NCBI GenBank assembly: GCA_934457095.1
Contig: CAKSHJ010000005.1
Coordinates: 1-64,000, forward strand
From: an uncultured Eubacteriales bacterium
GTDB taxonomy: Bacteria; Bacillota; Clostridia; Oscillospirales; Acutalibacteraceae
DNA length: 64,000 nt
Direction: 5' to 3'
The translations under genes were made by a program, and so were the position numbers. Within the stretch, counting starts at the first letter, position 1. Each line of letters begins with the position of its first letter. Below the pieces are notes generated by a model. It worked only from the letters and a program-made list of their open reading frames with translations. It did no database searches and was not told the origin of the DNA. Positions 1 through 7,630 of the stretch are shown here, one piece after another.

Positions 1-9
1 TGAAATTGT

Positions 10-1225
10 TCAGAAAAGAGGAAACCGCAATGAGAAGTGATTTGATGAAAGGCGGTCCCGGTCGAGCACCGCAGCGTGCATGCTGGCATCAATGGTGCCG
101 GTATCGCTCCTCACGGCGTTTGCTGCATAAGCGCCGGTCACATCAAATTCCGCAAGGCGGGTGTTATAAATGCGCATAACCTTACGCAGCTCGGTATACC
201 CGTTTTGCGTCGGCACGGTGCAGGCAATTTTCGTTGTGCGGATATAATCCAGATGCCGCATTGTTGCCGTCTTTTTCACATACTGCAAAAGCGGAATGGG
301 GTCGGCAGCATCATAGCCGAGGAAAGCAAACCACAGGGTCTCCAAAAAAATCTGCTTAATGTCCTCGGTATCGTCCGCAGACAGATTATACCGGGCAACA
401 AACCGCTCGGCGCGGCTTTGCAGTACCGGCTCGTAAGCGCGGATAAATGCTTCAAAATATCCTTTATCACGGCACTTGATTGCCTCAACAAAATATGCAT
501 TCAGATCATCGAACCGCACGCCGCTTTTATCGCTTTCGGTAAGGGCAGATGCGCGTTCGATTTTTTCTTTCGGCAAGCCCCTCGAACATATCGGTAACAT
601 AAAAATTGAGCATACGGTCGAAATGGATTCGGCGGCCAAGCACAGCCGCGCCGTCTTTACTTTCAAGGACAACCGGTGCCATCCAAACTCCCGGTTCAAG
701 TGTAAAATTGTGCGTAATTTCAGTAGCGTTCAGTTTCTCGATCCATTCCGCCACGTCTTCTTTTCCGAAAAATTCTCTTGTAAAACCGGCAAGGAGAACT
801 TTGTCCCGAAATCCGTTCTCTGTGAGATTTACAAAATACATCATCGCAACCTTATAAAAATTAAAGGTGTTGGAACAAAGATAGATGTAGGATTTTATGA
901 ATTCGGTAAGAACGATGATGTAGTCATACATAGCCGTGCCTTCGGGAACAAAATTGATATTCGGTATTGGCATGGAAGAAAAGCTGCGCTGCCACTCTTT
1001 GATTTTATCATCACCGAGAAGCAAATCAATATGCTCGTATTCCCCGCGGATATTAAAATAAGAAAACGGTTTAATTTTCCCGATAAGATGGAGTATTTTT
1101 TCTACGGTCTCCCGAATGCTTGTAAACAGTTCGTCGCTGCAATTTTCCGCATTCAGTCGGTTATACAAATCATTGAGTTTATCACCCGTCTTAAAAACGG
1201 AAAGCAGCTTGTCGGCGGGGAGTAG
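10..1225 (-). pseudogene. Frameshifted mobile-element-type gene with a sigma-70-like C-terminal part
   Basis: Two overlapping minus-strand reading frames form one broken gene. The upstream part (about 1225 to 590) ends in HFDRMLNFYVTDMFEG. The downstream part (about 590 to 10) carries on as LPKEKIERASALTESDK. Removing one base in the ggggc run near 580-590 joins them. The C-terminal part, with DDTEDIKQIFLETLW and then YVKKTATMRHLDYIRTT, resembles region 2 of sigma-70-like factors; this is a family impression only. The N-terminal ~200 residues are not recognised. No convincing start exists: the frame runs through a junction near 1225-1235 into sequence that reads better on the other strand, so the 5' end looks lost. 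Probably a decayed integrative-element gene. Confidence 0.55.
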
Positions 1226-1237
1226 GGATAAACACCG

Positions 1238-1666
1238 ATGCGCCGGAAACAAAGCGAATTCGAGGCGTTTGCGGGAGCGATGGAAAAGACGGCGCGGGAA
1301 GTGGTGACGGAGAACCGAAAAACGACGGCGCAGATGCAGAACCTCGTCGAACAGGCTGGGAAGAATCAAGAGCAGTTTATTTTGAATTGCTCCGAAACCC
1401 TTTCAAAGAGTACCGAGACGCTGGACAGCACGATAGAGAAACTGCGCCGGAAACTGCGAAGCCTTTCGGCAGTGACTAAACTTACAGTGGGCAGGGCTGC
1501 CGGAGGCTCTGCCCACGCAGACGGCGCATTTAAATGGAACAGAGAATACAAAAGGGCGCCAAGACGAGAGTTAAAAGGTGCAAATTTTGAGTTAGCACTC
1601 ATTTCTTGCGATTTTAATCTTCATAAATATCATTTGAAGAAACAAGCACAACAGCTTGCCGCCTAA
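1238..1666 (+). pseudogene. Coiled-coil protein fragment fused to a transposase-like tail
   Basis: An open frame of 142 codons with no ribosome binding site in front of its ATG. Residues 1-75 are charged and heptad-like (EKTAREVVTENRKTTAQ, NCSETLSKSTETLDST), typical of coiled coils in mobilisation or relaxosome proteins; the family is not identified. From about residue 95 the composition changes, and the last ~35 residues (LKGANFELALISCDFNL) resemble the C-terminus of an IS1182/IS4-type transposase. A hairpin at 1489-1514 (gggcag/ctgccc arms) sits at the switch point. I read it as two unrelated remnants joined in frame by a deletion. Confidence 0.4.
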
Positions 1667-1753
1667 GAAAAACTAAAAAGTTTTTTACATAGCTGACGAA
1701 AAACTCGTCGGTCTTGGTTGTTGTATCCTATTAATACTTCAAAACAAAAAATC

Positions 1754-1791
1754 ATCCGGGATTCGTGATTAAACGAATCTCGGATTTTTTT
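1754..1791 (+). terminator. Intrinsic terminator
   Basis: A 12-bp stem (atccgggattcg / cgaatctcggat, one G-U pair) around an 8-base loop is followed by a run of T. It would end plus-strand transcription leaving the remnant region. Confidence 0.75.
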
Positions 1792-1846
1792 GAACTGTTT
1801 TTTACAGCCCCTTTTTGAACATTTTCACCTTTTGTGTAGAAAGACC

Positions 1847-2092
1847 TTAAAACTGATCTTCTACAATTTCCTTGAGCTGCTCGGGAAACACAACTCCCCT
1901 TACCAGCTTATTCCAAAAATCTCTTGCGCGCAGTATGTTTCTGGTTACCTTTTCATACTTTGAATAAATAATTTCCGTTTCTTTTTCATGTTGTATTATA
2001 ATTGAATATCCTTCTTTTCGACTGCCGAACAGATAGTAGCGTAAAACCCATTTCCCTCGGCCGTCTACAACTTTTTCCTTCCATCTTTTCAT
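1847..2092 (-). CDS. Small DUF6514-like protein
   Basis: 81 residues. The ATG at 2092 is preceded by taggag 8 bases upstream, so it is preferred over upstream in-frame starts. The pattern (WVLRYYLFG near the start, a middle ISIII-type strand, then SKYEKVTRNILRARDFWNKL and VFPEQLKEIVEDQF at the end) matches the small clostridial proteins grouped as DUF6514, in which an N-terminal YxxY strand is followed by a C-terminal helix ending in VxPxHLxDVVEDxL. Function is unknown in that family. It is transcribed away from the dockerin gene, alone, with no partner gene. The family assignment is from memory of the pattern, not from a search. Confidence 0.6.
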   Translation of the reverse strand: MKRWKEKVVDGRGKWVLRYYLFGSRKEGYSIIIQHEKETEIIYSKYEKVTRNILRARDFWNKLVRGVVFPEQLKEIVEDQF

Positions 2093-2438
2093 TAAAATTC
2101 TCCTACTCCAACAGTTTGTAGCATAGATGCTAATCAAAATGGTGAAATATGTTCACTATTATAATACCGAATTTTATCCAAAATTTCAACAAAAATTATA
2201 GATAAAAAACATAAAACTTGCCCAACGATCCATATATGCATCTATAAACCAAACAATCCTCTACATATTGAGATATTTTTCAAATTTATTTTCAAAAAAT
2301 TTTTAATTTTTTTCTTGTATACTCACTTTTTTCCATAAAGCAACATGAAATATCTTCACATTTTACACTATTTTTCTGCAAATTTGCTTATATTAAAGTA
2401 GCATTATGGTAAATTGTGTATTTTTAGGGGTGGTACAA
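2093..2438. other. AT-rich divergent intergenic region
   Basis: About 345 bases separate the divergent small DUF6514-like gene and the dockerin gene. The sequence is strongly AT-rich with A and T tracts. No gene, convincing promoter pair or hairpin could be assigned. Confidence 0.6.
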
Positions 2439-3959
2439 ATGAAAATAAAACCTCACTCAAAAACCCATTGTCTTTTGGTCGTTGTTCTCTTAACTGCAGT
2501 GGCGTGCATACTGTGCGGTGCGGCCTGGCTGGGTATGTCTGCCGGCACACCGGTCGGCATTGCGCTGAATTGTACCGTAGGCTCCTCGGCTGAACTCATT
2601 CCCGCCGAGAACAACCGCTATCTTCTGGTACAAAACCACAAAGACCATTTTAGTGTTGCACTGCTGAATCCACAGGGCTATGTGTTACAGGAGCAAACCT
2701 TTGCAGGAAATTACAATTACCTGTGCCGCACTGACGAATTTTTATATCTATTGACCGATAACACACATGAACCCACGATCATTACCTACCGCTTAGACGC
2801 TGCAAGTATCTCCAACTATCATACAACCAAACTGGAAACACCTTTGTACTTCTTTACTGCAACTACCGACGGCACCATATACGGCATTGACGCATGGGAT
2901 AAGCGTAATTTAATCGTCTACACCAATGTCGCTTCAAAAGATACTGCTCTGTCTGTTACTCTGCATACTTTCGGGAACATGATGCGCCGAGTGTCAACCA
3001 CGCCGGACAACACTCTGTACATTACCCTCAACGATTCTAAGTGTATTTATACCGCCACCGCGCAAGGCTTGCCCTACGATTTTACCGAAAAAGAAACGCA
3101 AAGCAGAATTCCGTTTTTACCCGCGCGTACATTGACAAACCGGCTGTTTTTAGACGACAACCATATACTATATAAAATTGAGGATGAAATTATCCCGGCA
3201 TTTACTCCTATGCTCGATTCACAATATACCACTGCCTGCCGTTTCTCAGAAAGCAGCATCCTCGGCGCTCCCGAAAGCAAACATTATTTAGAGAAATTTA
3301 CGGAAGACGAGGGTGTTACAGAGCGTTATCCCATTGACGGCACTTGCGCTGCCTTGGCCAACAACGAGGAGGATATTGCAATTTTGCTTCTACGCGACGA
3401 CACCTATTATTTTGTAACTCTAACCGAGCTAAAAAACACGCCGGGGATACCGGAAACCCCAGAGGAAATACCCAGCAAACCTGCCGAAAGCGCCGCCCCG
3501 GACAGTCAACCCTCCGGTACGGACTCCTCATCTTCGGGCAAAGACTCGGAGTATTTGGAAAGTACGGTGTTCTTCATAGACCGCCGAAACGGCATTCTGT
3601 ATTTGCCGCCTAACACTACTTTTGCAGCACTGCGTAACGGTTTGAATGTCAGCCGGGATGCCATTTTAGTAAAAAGCCTGAGCAATGCTACCGTTAGCAG
3701 CGGTAATATGGGCACAGGCTATACGGTTGCCCTGCAAATAGACAGTCAAACCGTTGACCGCTTAACCATTGTGGTTCCGGGAGACATAAATGGAACCGGC
3801 ACAGTTAATACAAAAGATGTGCAGCTACTTTACGACCATCTTAACGGCGCGAGTAACTTATCCGGTTTTTCTCTGTTTGCCGCAGATATCAACCGCAATG
3901 AAATTATTGACACCAGCGATTTGTTACTACTCAAACAGCAAATTGCCGCTTTAGGGTAA
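2439..3959 (+). CDS. Membrane-anchored exported protein with C-terminal type I dockerin
   Basis: 506 residues from the ATG at 2439, which has aggggtgg 6 bases upstream; an earlier in-frame ATG at 2406 lacks a site. Residues ~9-37 form a hydrophobic segment ending in A-W-L-G-M-S-A-G-T, either a signal peptide or an N-terminal anchor. Residues ~45-340 are strand-rich with repeating units, as in beta-propeller-like sensor proteins, but no named domain is recognised. A Pro/Ser-rich linker (~345-375) leads to a small all-beta module and then a dockerin. The dockerin has two calcium-binding loops, DINGTGTVNTKD and DINRNEIIDTSD, followed by helices. Dockerins bind cohesins on scaffoldins, or pair intramolecularly. 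The gene is monocistronic, ending in a strong terminator. Confidence 0.8.
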   Translation: MKIKPHSKTHCLLVVVLLTAVACILCGAAWLGMSAGTPVGIALNCTVGSSAELIPAENNRYLLVQNHKDHFSVALLNPQGYVLQEQTFAGNYNYLCRTDEFLYLLTDNTHEPTIITYRLDAASISNYHTTKLETPLYFFTATTDGTIYGIDAWDKRNLIVYTNVASKDTALSVTLHTFGNMMRRVSTTPDNTLYITLNDSKCIYTATAQGLPYDFTEKETQSRIPFLPARTLTNRLFLDDNHILYKIEDEIIPAFTPMLDSQYTTACRFSESSILGAPESKHYLEKFTEDEGVTERYPIDGTCAALANNEEDIAILLLRDDTYYFVTLTELKNTPGIPETPEEIPSKPAESAAPDSQPSGTDSSSSGKDSEYLESTVFFIDRRNGILYLPPNTTFAALRNGLNVSRDAILVKSLSNATVSSGNMGTGYTVALQIDSQTVDRLTIVVPGDINGTGTVNTKDVQLLYDHLNGASNLSGFSLFAADINRNEIIDTSDLLLLKQQIAALG

Positions 3960-3978
3960 ATCGCGAACAAATACATGC

Positions 3979-4010
3979 AAAAAGACGGGGAAAACTCCCC
4001 GTCTTTTTTA
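3979..4010. terminator. Bidirectional intrinsic terminator
   Basis: Stem gacgggg / ccccgtc with an AAAA loop, A-tract before and T-tract after. It serves the dockerin gene on plus and the convergent small gene on minus. Confidence 0.9.
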
Positions 4011-4015
4011 TATCT

Positions 4016-4297
4016 TTAAGCAAATGCTGCCAAAATCTCATTGCATTTTTTTACAACGTCCTGTGCGGTGATTGTACCACAGCCGCAACAGCCGTCCTTA
4101 CCTTTTTCAAATGCCGTAACAATATTTTTGTTGGTATCGTAAGTAATGTGATTGGCCTTAGGACAGTCACCGGTATCCTCCGCCCAAATATAGCCGTTAT
4201 CGGTATTAAAATACAGCCTTACCCAACCGGTTTTTTCGTTATACCTTGCGGTTTCATGTTCAATATCCTGTGAAAGCGTTACTTCTTTAATTGCCAT
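4016..4297 (-). CDS. Small conserved-looking protein with CCGCG motif
   Basis: 93 residues. The ATG at 4297 has cggagga 8 bases upstream, so the in-frame extension beyond it is not used. The protein starts MAIKEVTLSQDIEHET, has an aromatic middle (WVRLYFNTDNGYIWAE) and ends with a DGCCGCG cluster followed by an amphipathic helix. Three closely spaced Cys plus CPKANH earlier suggest metal binding or a redox site; this is inference. Size and the paired W/Y strands suggest a compact beta-rich fold. It is not recognised. It converges on the dockerin gene, sharing its terminator. Confidence 0.65.
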   Translation of the reverse strand: MAIKEVTLSQDIEHETARYNEKTGWVRLYFNTDNGYIWAEDTGDCPKANHITYDTNKNIVTAFEKGKDGCCGCGTITAQDVVKKCNEILAAFA

Positions 4298-4439
4298 AAT
4301 TGTATCATCCTCCGTCTTCTCTCTATCATTAAGAATATCCTTAGTGTAGCACACAAAAAGCCGAATTTCAATACTTAAAATTGAAACGCATTGACGTAAA
4401 AAGCACAACGGACACCACGAGCTGTTTTAGCTCCGGATT

Positions 4440-4875
4440 TTAAGTGAAACCTTCCATGTTCGCAGTAAACACTGGAATCCACCTTTTTATGAATTTTTGC
4501 AATTTAGTCTTGACTTTTTCGCTCCATTTCTGCGCAGTAAGTTTCCACAGAACGTGGGGTACCGGTGAGCTGGTTTGCGGCTTCCTGTACGAGGATTTCG
4601 TTATCCCGGATTTAGGAACCAGAACAACAGCGTTTTTAGCAAGAGCATACACTTCCTCTGTATTGCTCTACTTGAAAAAATGGCCGTGGCGCTTGAACCA
4701 TTCCGATAACGTTCAGAAAATGCGTTGCAGCTCTGTTTCCTCACACGGTCCACGTGCCAAATCGACCCATTTCTGCGTTCCATCGCTTCGTACAGGGCTG
4801 TCAAAGCACTTACGGATGCCGGGGAAGGATTGCTCCGAAAGAGCGAGCAGGTTGCTGGGGCATGCTGTCCGCTAC
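4440..4875 (-). pseudogene. IS110-family transposase, middle fragment, frameshifted
   Basis: Minus-strand frames together read as the central part of an IS110-type (DEDD) transposase: SNLLALSEQSFPGIRKCFDSPV at the 4875 end, then WHVDRVRKQSCNAFSERY, then YALAKNAVVLVPKSGITK, then a piece like QLTGTPRSVETYCAEME. At least two frameshifts separate these blocks. The N-terminal catalytic part and the C-terminal Tnp_20 region are missing. Beyond 4875 the sequence changes to something unrelated. IS110 elements use a site-specific recombinase-like mechanism with a bridge RNA in the flanks, and nothing functional is left here. Confidence 0.75.
4793..4875 (+). repeat. ~84-bp inverted repeat shared with 51481-51564 (IS110-derived)
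   Basis: This stretch (cagggctgtcaaagc ... catgctgtccgctac) is about 90% identical to the reverse complement of 51481-51564. The differences are one indel and a handful of substitutions. Both copies encode the same SNLLALSE-type segment of an IS110 transposase, so they are homologous pieces of two degraded insertions rather than a separate repeat family. Confidence 0.85.
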
Positions 4876-5226
4876 AGGGGTTCTGCCCATTGATGCATAA
4901 AAATTTTCTGAGAGAAATCGGAATAAACTCATCAATATCGATATGGGTTTCTAATAGAGAGAAAAGCAGGTTTGTCATTTTCAAATTTTTCTTGGCAATC
5001 TGAAAAAACATCTGCCAAAGAAAGCTGTTTATATGGTATCAGAATAACTCCTTGTATTATAAAGCAGTAGTTTTTACTGTCCCTCTCCAAAGACATATGC
5101 TACACTGAAGAGGATGCTGCGAATCGGTTGTGTGCTCTTACCGCCGGACGGTTTATGTAGCACAAGGTTACAAGAGTAAAGCGTCCTGTGGACCCGGCAT
5201 CAAATAAACATACCGGAGATATCATC

Positions 5227-5595
5227 ATGATTTGCGTGGGAATTGACGTTGCCAAGGACAAGCACGACTGCGTCATCCTCAGCTCAGAAGGCAAAGTCCT
5301 GGCAGATGTCTTCACCATTGCCAACAACGCAGAGGGCTCTGACACGCTGCTGCAAACCAACCTCTACCGGAAAGGCTGGTTCCTACCCTTCACATGGCAT
5401 CCGTTTACGCACTTCCCAGTGAGTTCCCCGGAGTTAAAACATACTTAACACATTTGAAAACGCTCTTAAATGATGTCTCCAAAGGCCGCTATCCAGTCCA
5501 TGATGGAGGAAATACAGTCTCCCATTACGACGATTACGGGCATTAGCGTTTACATGTTGGTTCGGCTGATTTATGCTTTGGAGAAGTCTCAGTAG
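5227..5595 (+). pseudogene. IS110-family transposase, N- and C-terminal ends with the middle deleted
   Basis: ATG at 5227 begins MICVGIDVAKDKHDCVIL, the typical first strand of an IS110 transposase with the first catalytic Asp (GIDVAKDKHD). After about 50 residues the frame is disrupted. FPGVKTYLTHLKTLLNDVS appears in another frame (about 5418-5490), and then QSPITTITGISV and LVRLIYALEKSQ (about 5508-5595) resemble the C-terminal Tnp_20 region and the protein end. The central ~200 codons are absent. An AT/GC-mixed leader from about 5040 to 5226 and the tail to about 5760 are probably its non-coding ends. Confidence 0.75.
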
Positions 5596-5799
5596 CCATA
5601 CAACACAGCTGCATAACCCATCTTCTTTCGTATGCTTAGCTGGGTGTCCGATTGGACGTCTGTTTTGCTATGCTCTTTTTGAACCGCCTACTTTTTTCAC
5701 CACTCCTCGCATTTTAGGATTGACATCTAATAGTTAGTCTTTCATCTTACCAGATGAAGGGTGAAGATTTCATTCGGTTTTGTTTTTATGTGGCAGGTT
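5596..5799. other. Non-coding tail downstream of the IS110 remnant
   Basis: No gene is visible. The sequence probably includes the right non-coding end of the IS110 insertion and the short spacer before the convergent small Cys protein gene. No clear element boundary could be set. Confidence 0.4.
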
Positions 5800-6012
5800 T
5801 TAAAGCGCAAAATCCTCCTTGGAAAAGCGGCGCAGAGGCGGTTTGGGCTTTGGTGTGCGCATCAAAGGGTCATAGTTGAATTTTTTACAATTACCCGCTT
5901 GTTCCATCACGCAATGCGCTGTGCAAGTCGGTGTATCTCCCGGCGTTTTGTTATTGCTGCAATATTCACAGCTTGGCTCAATGTTAGAGCCGTACAACGC
6001 TGTTTGTGCCAT
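5800..6012 (-). CDS. Small Cys-containing conserved clostridial protein
   Basis: 70 residues, ATG at 6012 with aaaggac about 7 bases upstream. The N-terminal half carries spaced cysteines (CEYC, CTAHC, GNCKKF). The C-terminal half is basic and proline-rich (YDPLMRTPKPKPPLRRF) and ends SKEDFAL. Small proteins with this layout (Y/LYG start, CxxC, KFxYDPLxRxP, final FSxEDFxL) recur in Clostridia; function is unknown and a zinc-binding knuckle is likely. It lies directly downstream of ylbJ on the same strand, so the two are probably co-transcribed. Confidence 0.7.
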   Translation of the reverse strand: MAQTALYGSNIEPSCEYCSNNKTPGDTPTCTAHCVMEQAGNCKKFNYDPLMRTPKPKPPLRRFSKEDFAL

Positions 6013-6067
6013 TTTAACAGTCCTTTTCTCGGTTTTTTATCATTATAACATGATTAAGTTCTTTTTT

Positions 6068-7192
6068 CTACTCATTTCCCGTTTCTGTTCCGCGCCGTAT
6101 TTTGATACAAACCAAAAACAGAAAACAGCATGCAACCAACGCAATACCCGCCGGCAGAGAATATGAAACACTGCCGACTACGGGCAGAGCGGTGGTTTGA
6201 AATACCGATACGGATTGTTTTGGCAGCAGCGGTGCAAATATAGCGGTAAAGCTTGCGGCAAGTACGCCGTGCAAGAAACGAAACCCAATGAATTTGAGTT
6301 TGGAAACTCCGCTGTTTTTTACAATTGCTAAAATTTGGAGCTGTACGCAAAAACCGCCAAAGCCCAGTCCGAAAGCTATTAGTGTAAGCGGTGCATGTAG
6401 AAAGACGGCGTCGTTGCAGCCGGCGGTTATTTCCATGGTCATAGGCAGTAGCGCCGCCGCAATGGGTTGAGGTACATGCAACGTCAGCAACAGTTTACAA
6501 ATTACCTGTGCAATACCTACCGTATGCAGCAGCGCTAAAAAAGCCGAAAATAAAATGACAAATATGCTCATGTTTAAAATGCCCGCAGAAGCGTCTGTTG
6601 CGGCTGCTACCAACGGCGATTGACAAATGCGTTTTGCCGGTGTTTTTGCGGGCATGGGTTCTTTTTTTATGCGCGCGGCAATACCGAGTCCAATGCCAAT
6701 GCATATCATGGCCGCAATTTGTGCTGCAAACAGTAGCAGTCCCGCGGTGAGATTTTGCAGCAAAGCGCCGCCTACCACACTGATAATAAATGCAGGACCT
6801 GCGCCTATACAAAAATACAGCATACGCAGCGCCTGCTTTTGAGAAATGGCGCCTTGCTCCAGCAGGAGCATACAGCAGCGTGCGCCTACCGGATAGCCGC
6901 CAATCATACTCAGCAAAATAACCGAGCCTGCACAACCGGGTAACCGGAATAAAAATTTGGTGATGGGAGCAAAGGGTTTTCCGAATAAATTTGCAGCCCC
7001 GGAATGTATCATAAATGCGGAAAGCGCCATAAACGGAAATAAGGACGGCGCTAAGGTATAAAGACAGTAGGAAATGCCGTTTGCCGCGCCGCTGCCGACA
7101 GCCGCCGGAAACAGTAAAATGCCCAGCGCTGCCGCAATTACAGAGAGACATAGTAGTGTGCTTTTGAGTAGATAAAACAAACGGCAATACAT
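6068..7192 (-). CDS. ylbJ: Sporulation integral membrane protein YlbJ
   Basis: 374 residues. ATG at 7192 has an exact aggagg 7 bases upstream; the open frame extends further upstream without a site. It is a polytopic membrane protein: hydrophobic segments cover most of the length, with the Gate-domain pattern (APSLFPFMALSAFMI, GSVILLSMIGGYPVGA, MEITAGCND) typical of YlbJ/nucleoside-recognition proteins. YlbJ is a sigma-E-controlled membrane protein needed for spore cortex formation in Bacillus. It is divergent from yqfC, another sporulation gene, and a shared 120-bp regulatory region (7193-7312) lies between them. The minus strand there contains a weak sigma-E-like CATATACAT box, which is not convincing enough to annotate alone. 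Confidence 0.85.
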   Translation of the reverse strand: MYCRLFYLLKSTLLCLSVIAAALGILLFPAAVGSGAANGISYCLYTLAPSLFPFMALSAFMIHSGAANLFGKPFAPITKFLFRLPGCAGSVILLSMIGGYPVGARCCMLLLEQGAISQKQALRMLYFCIGAGPAFIISVVGGALLQNLTAGLLLFAAQIAAMICIGIGLGIAARIKKEPMPAKTPAKRICQSPLVAAATDASAGILNMSIFVILFSAFLALLHTVGIAQVICKLLLTLHVPQPIAAALLPMTMEITAGCNDAVFLHAPLTLIAFGLGFGGFCVQLQILAIVKNSGVSKLKFIGFRFLHGVLAASFTAIFAPLLPKQSVSVFQTTALPVVGSVSYSLPAGIALVACCFLFLVCIKIRRGTETGNE

Positions 7193-7312
7193 ACGATTCC
7201 TCCTTTGCGGGCTTCTGTTTTTAAAGCATGTATATGCCGTACAGTGATTTTTATTGCCAAAAGCGCATAATCTTGTGAAAAGAAATGTTTGAGAAGGGGC
7301 GGTTTTTTCACA

Positions 7313-7621
7313 ATGCGTAAAATAAAGTCCGGTAAAAGCGGGCAAAAAGAAACAGAACAGAGCGCTTTGAGCAAGCTGACGGGCGTATTGCAATTGCCGG
7401 CGGCGGTACTTGCGGGCGTTGCGCATATGGAGATAAGCGGTAACCGGGAGGTGGTGCTGGAGGGTACCTCGGGTATCATTGCGTATACCGACGAAGCGGT
7501 GCGGGTTAAAACCGGAAAATATATTACAAAGCTCAGTGGAAAAAATTTGGAGCTCAAATGCATACAAGTTGATTCTTTGGTGGTGCAGGGGTTTATTACC
7601 GCCATAGAATTTCAATTTTGA
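7313..7621 (+). CDS. yqfC: Sporulation protein YqfC
   Basis: 102 residues. ATG at 7313, chosen over the in-frame TTG at 7289; gagaagggg lies about 13 bases upstream. It is a YabP/YqfC-family protein: after a basic start, LQLPAAVLAGVAHMEISGNREVVLEG and a C-terminal KNLELKCIQVDSLVVQGFI form the expected strand-rich core. The family includes the sporulation proteins YabP and YqfC. It opens the block yqfC-yqfD-phoH, 9 bp before yqfD, in the same order as in Bacillus and most Clostridia, which makes the assignment secure. Likely forespore or mother-cell expression is inferred from the homologues. Confidence 0.88.
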   Translation: MRKIKSGKSGQKETEQSALSKLTGVLQLPAAVLAGVAHMEISGNREVVLEGTSGIIAYTDEAVRVKTGKYITKLSGKNLELKCIQVDSLVVQGFITAIEFQF

Positions 7622-7630
7622 GGTGCGCTT

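Noticed and set aside
476..1225. Long plus-strand open frame of 249 codons
   Set aside because: It lies antisense to the broken sigma-like gene, has no ribosome binding site, and its protein has no domain-like composition; a shadow frame.
4444..4893. Plus-strand open frame of 149 codons
   Set aside because: Antisense to the IS110 transposase fragment; the real coding signal is on the minus strand.
7193..7312. Sigma-E promoters for the divergent ylbJ and yqfC genes
   Set aside because: Only loose -10-like boxes (CATATACAT on minus, CATAATCT on plus) without matching -35 boxes at the right spacing; expected from biology but not supported well enough.
6068..7615. Longer 515-codon version of YlbJ
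   Set aside because: The first ~140 codons lack a ribosome binding site and are antisense to yqfC; the aggagg-led ATG at 7192 gives the normal protein.
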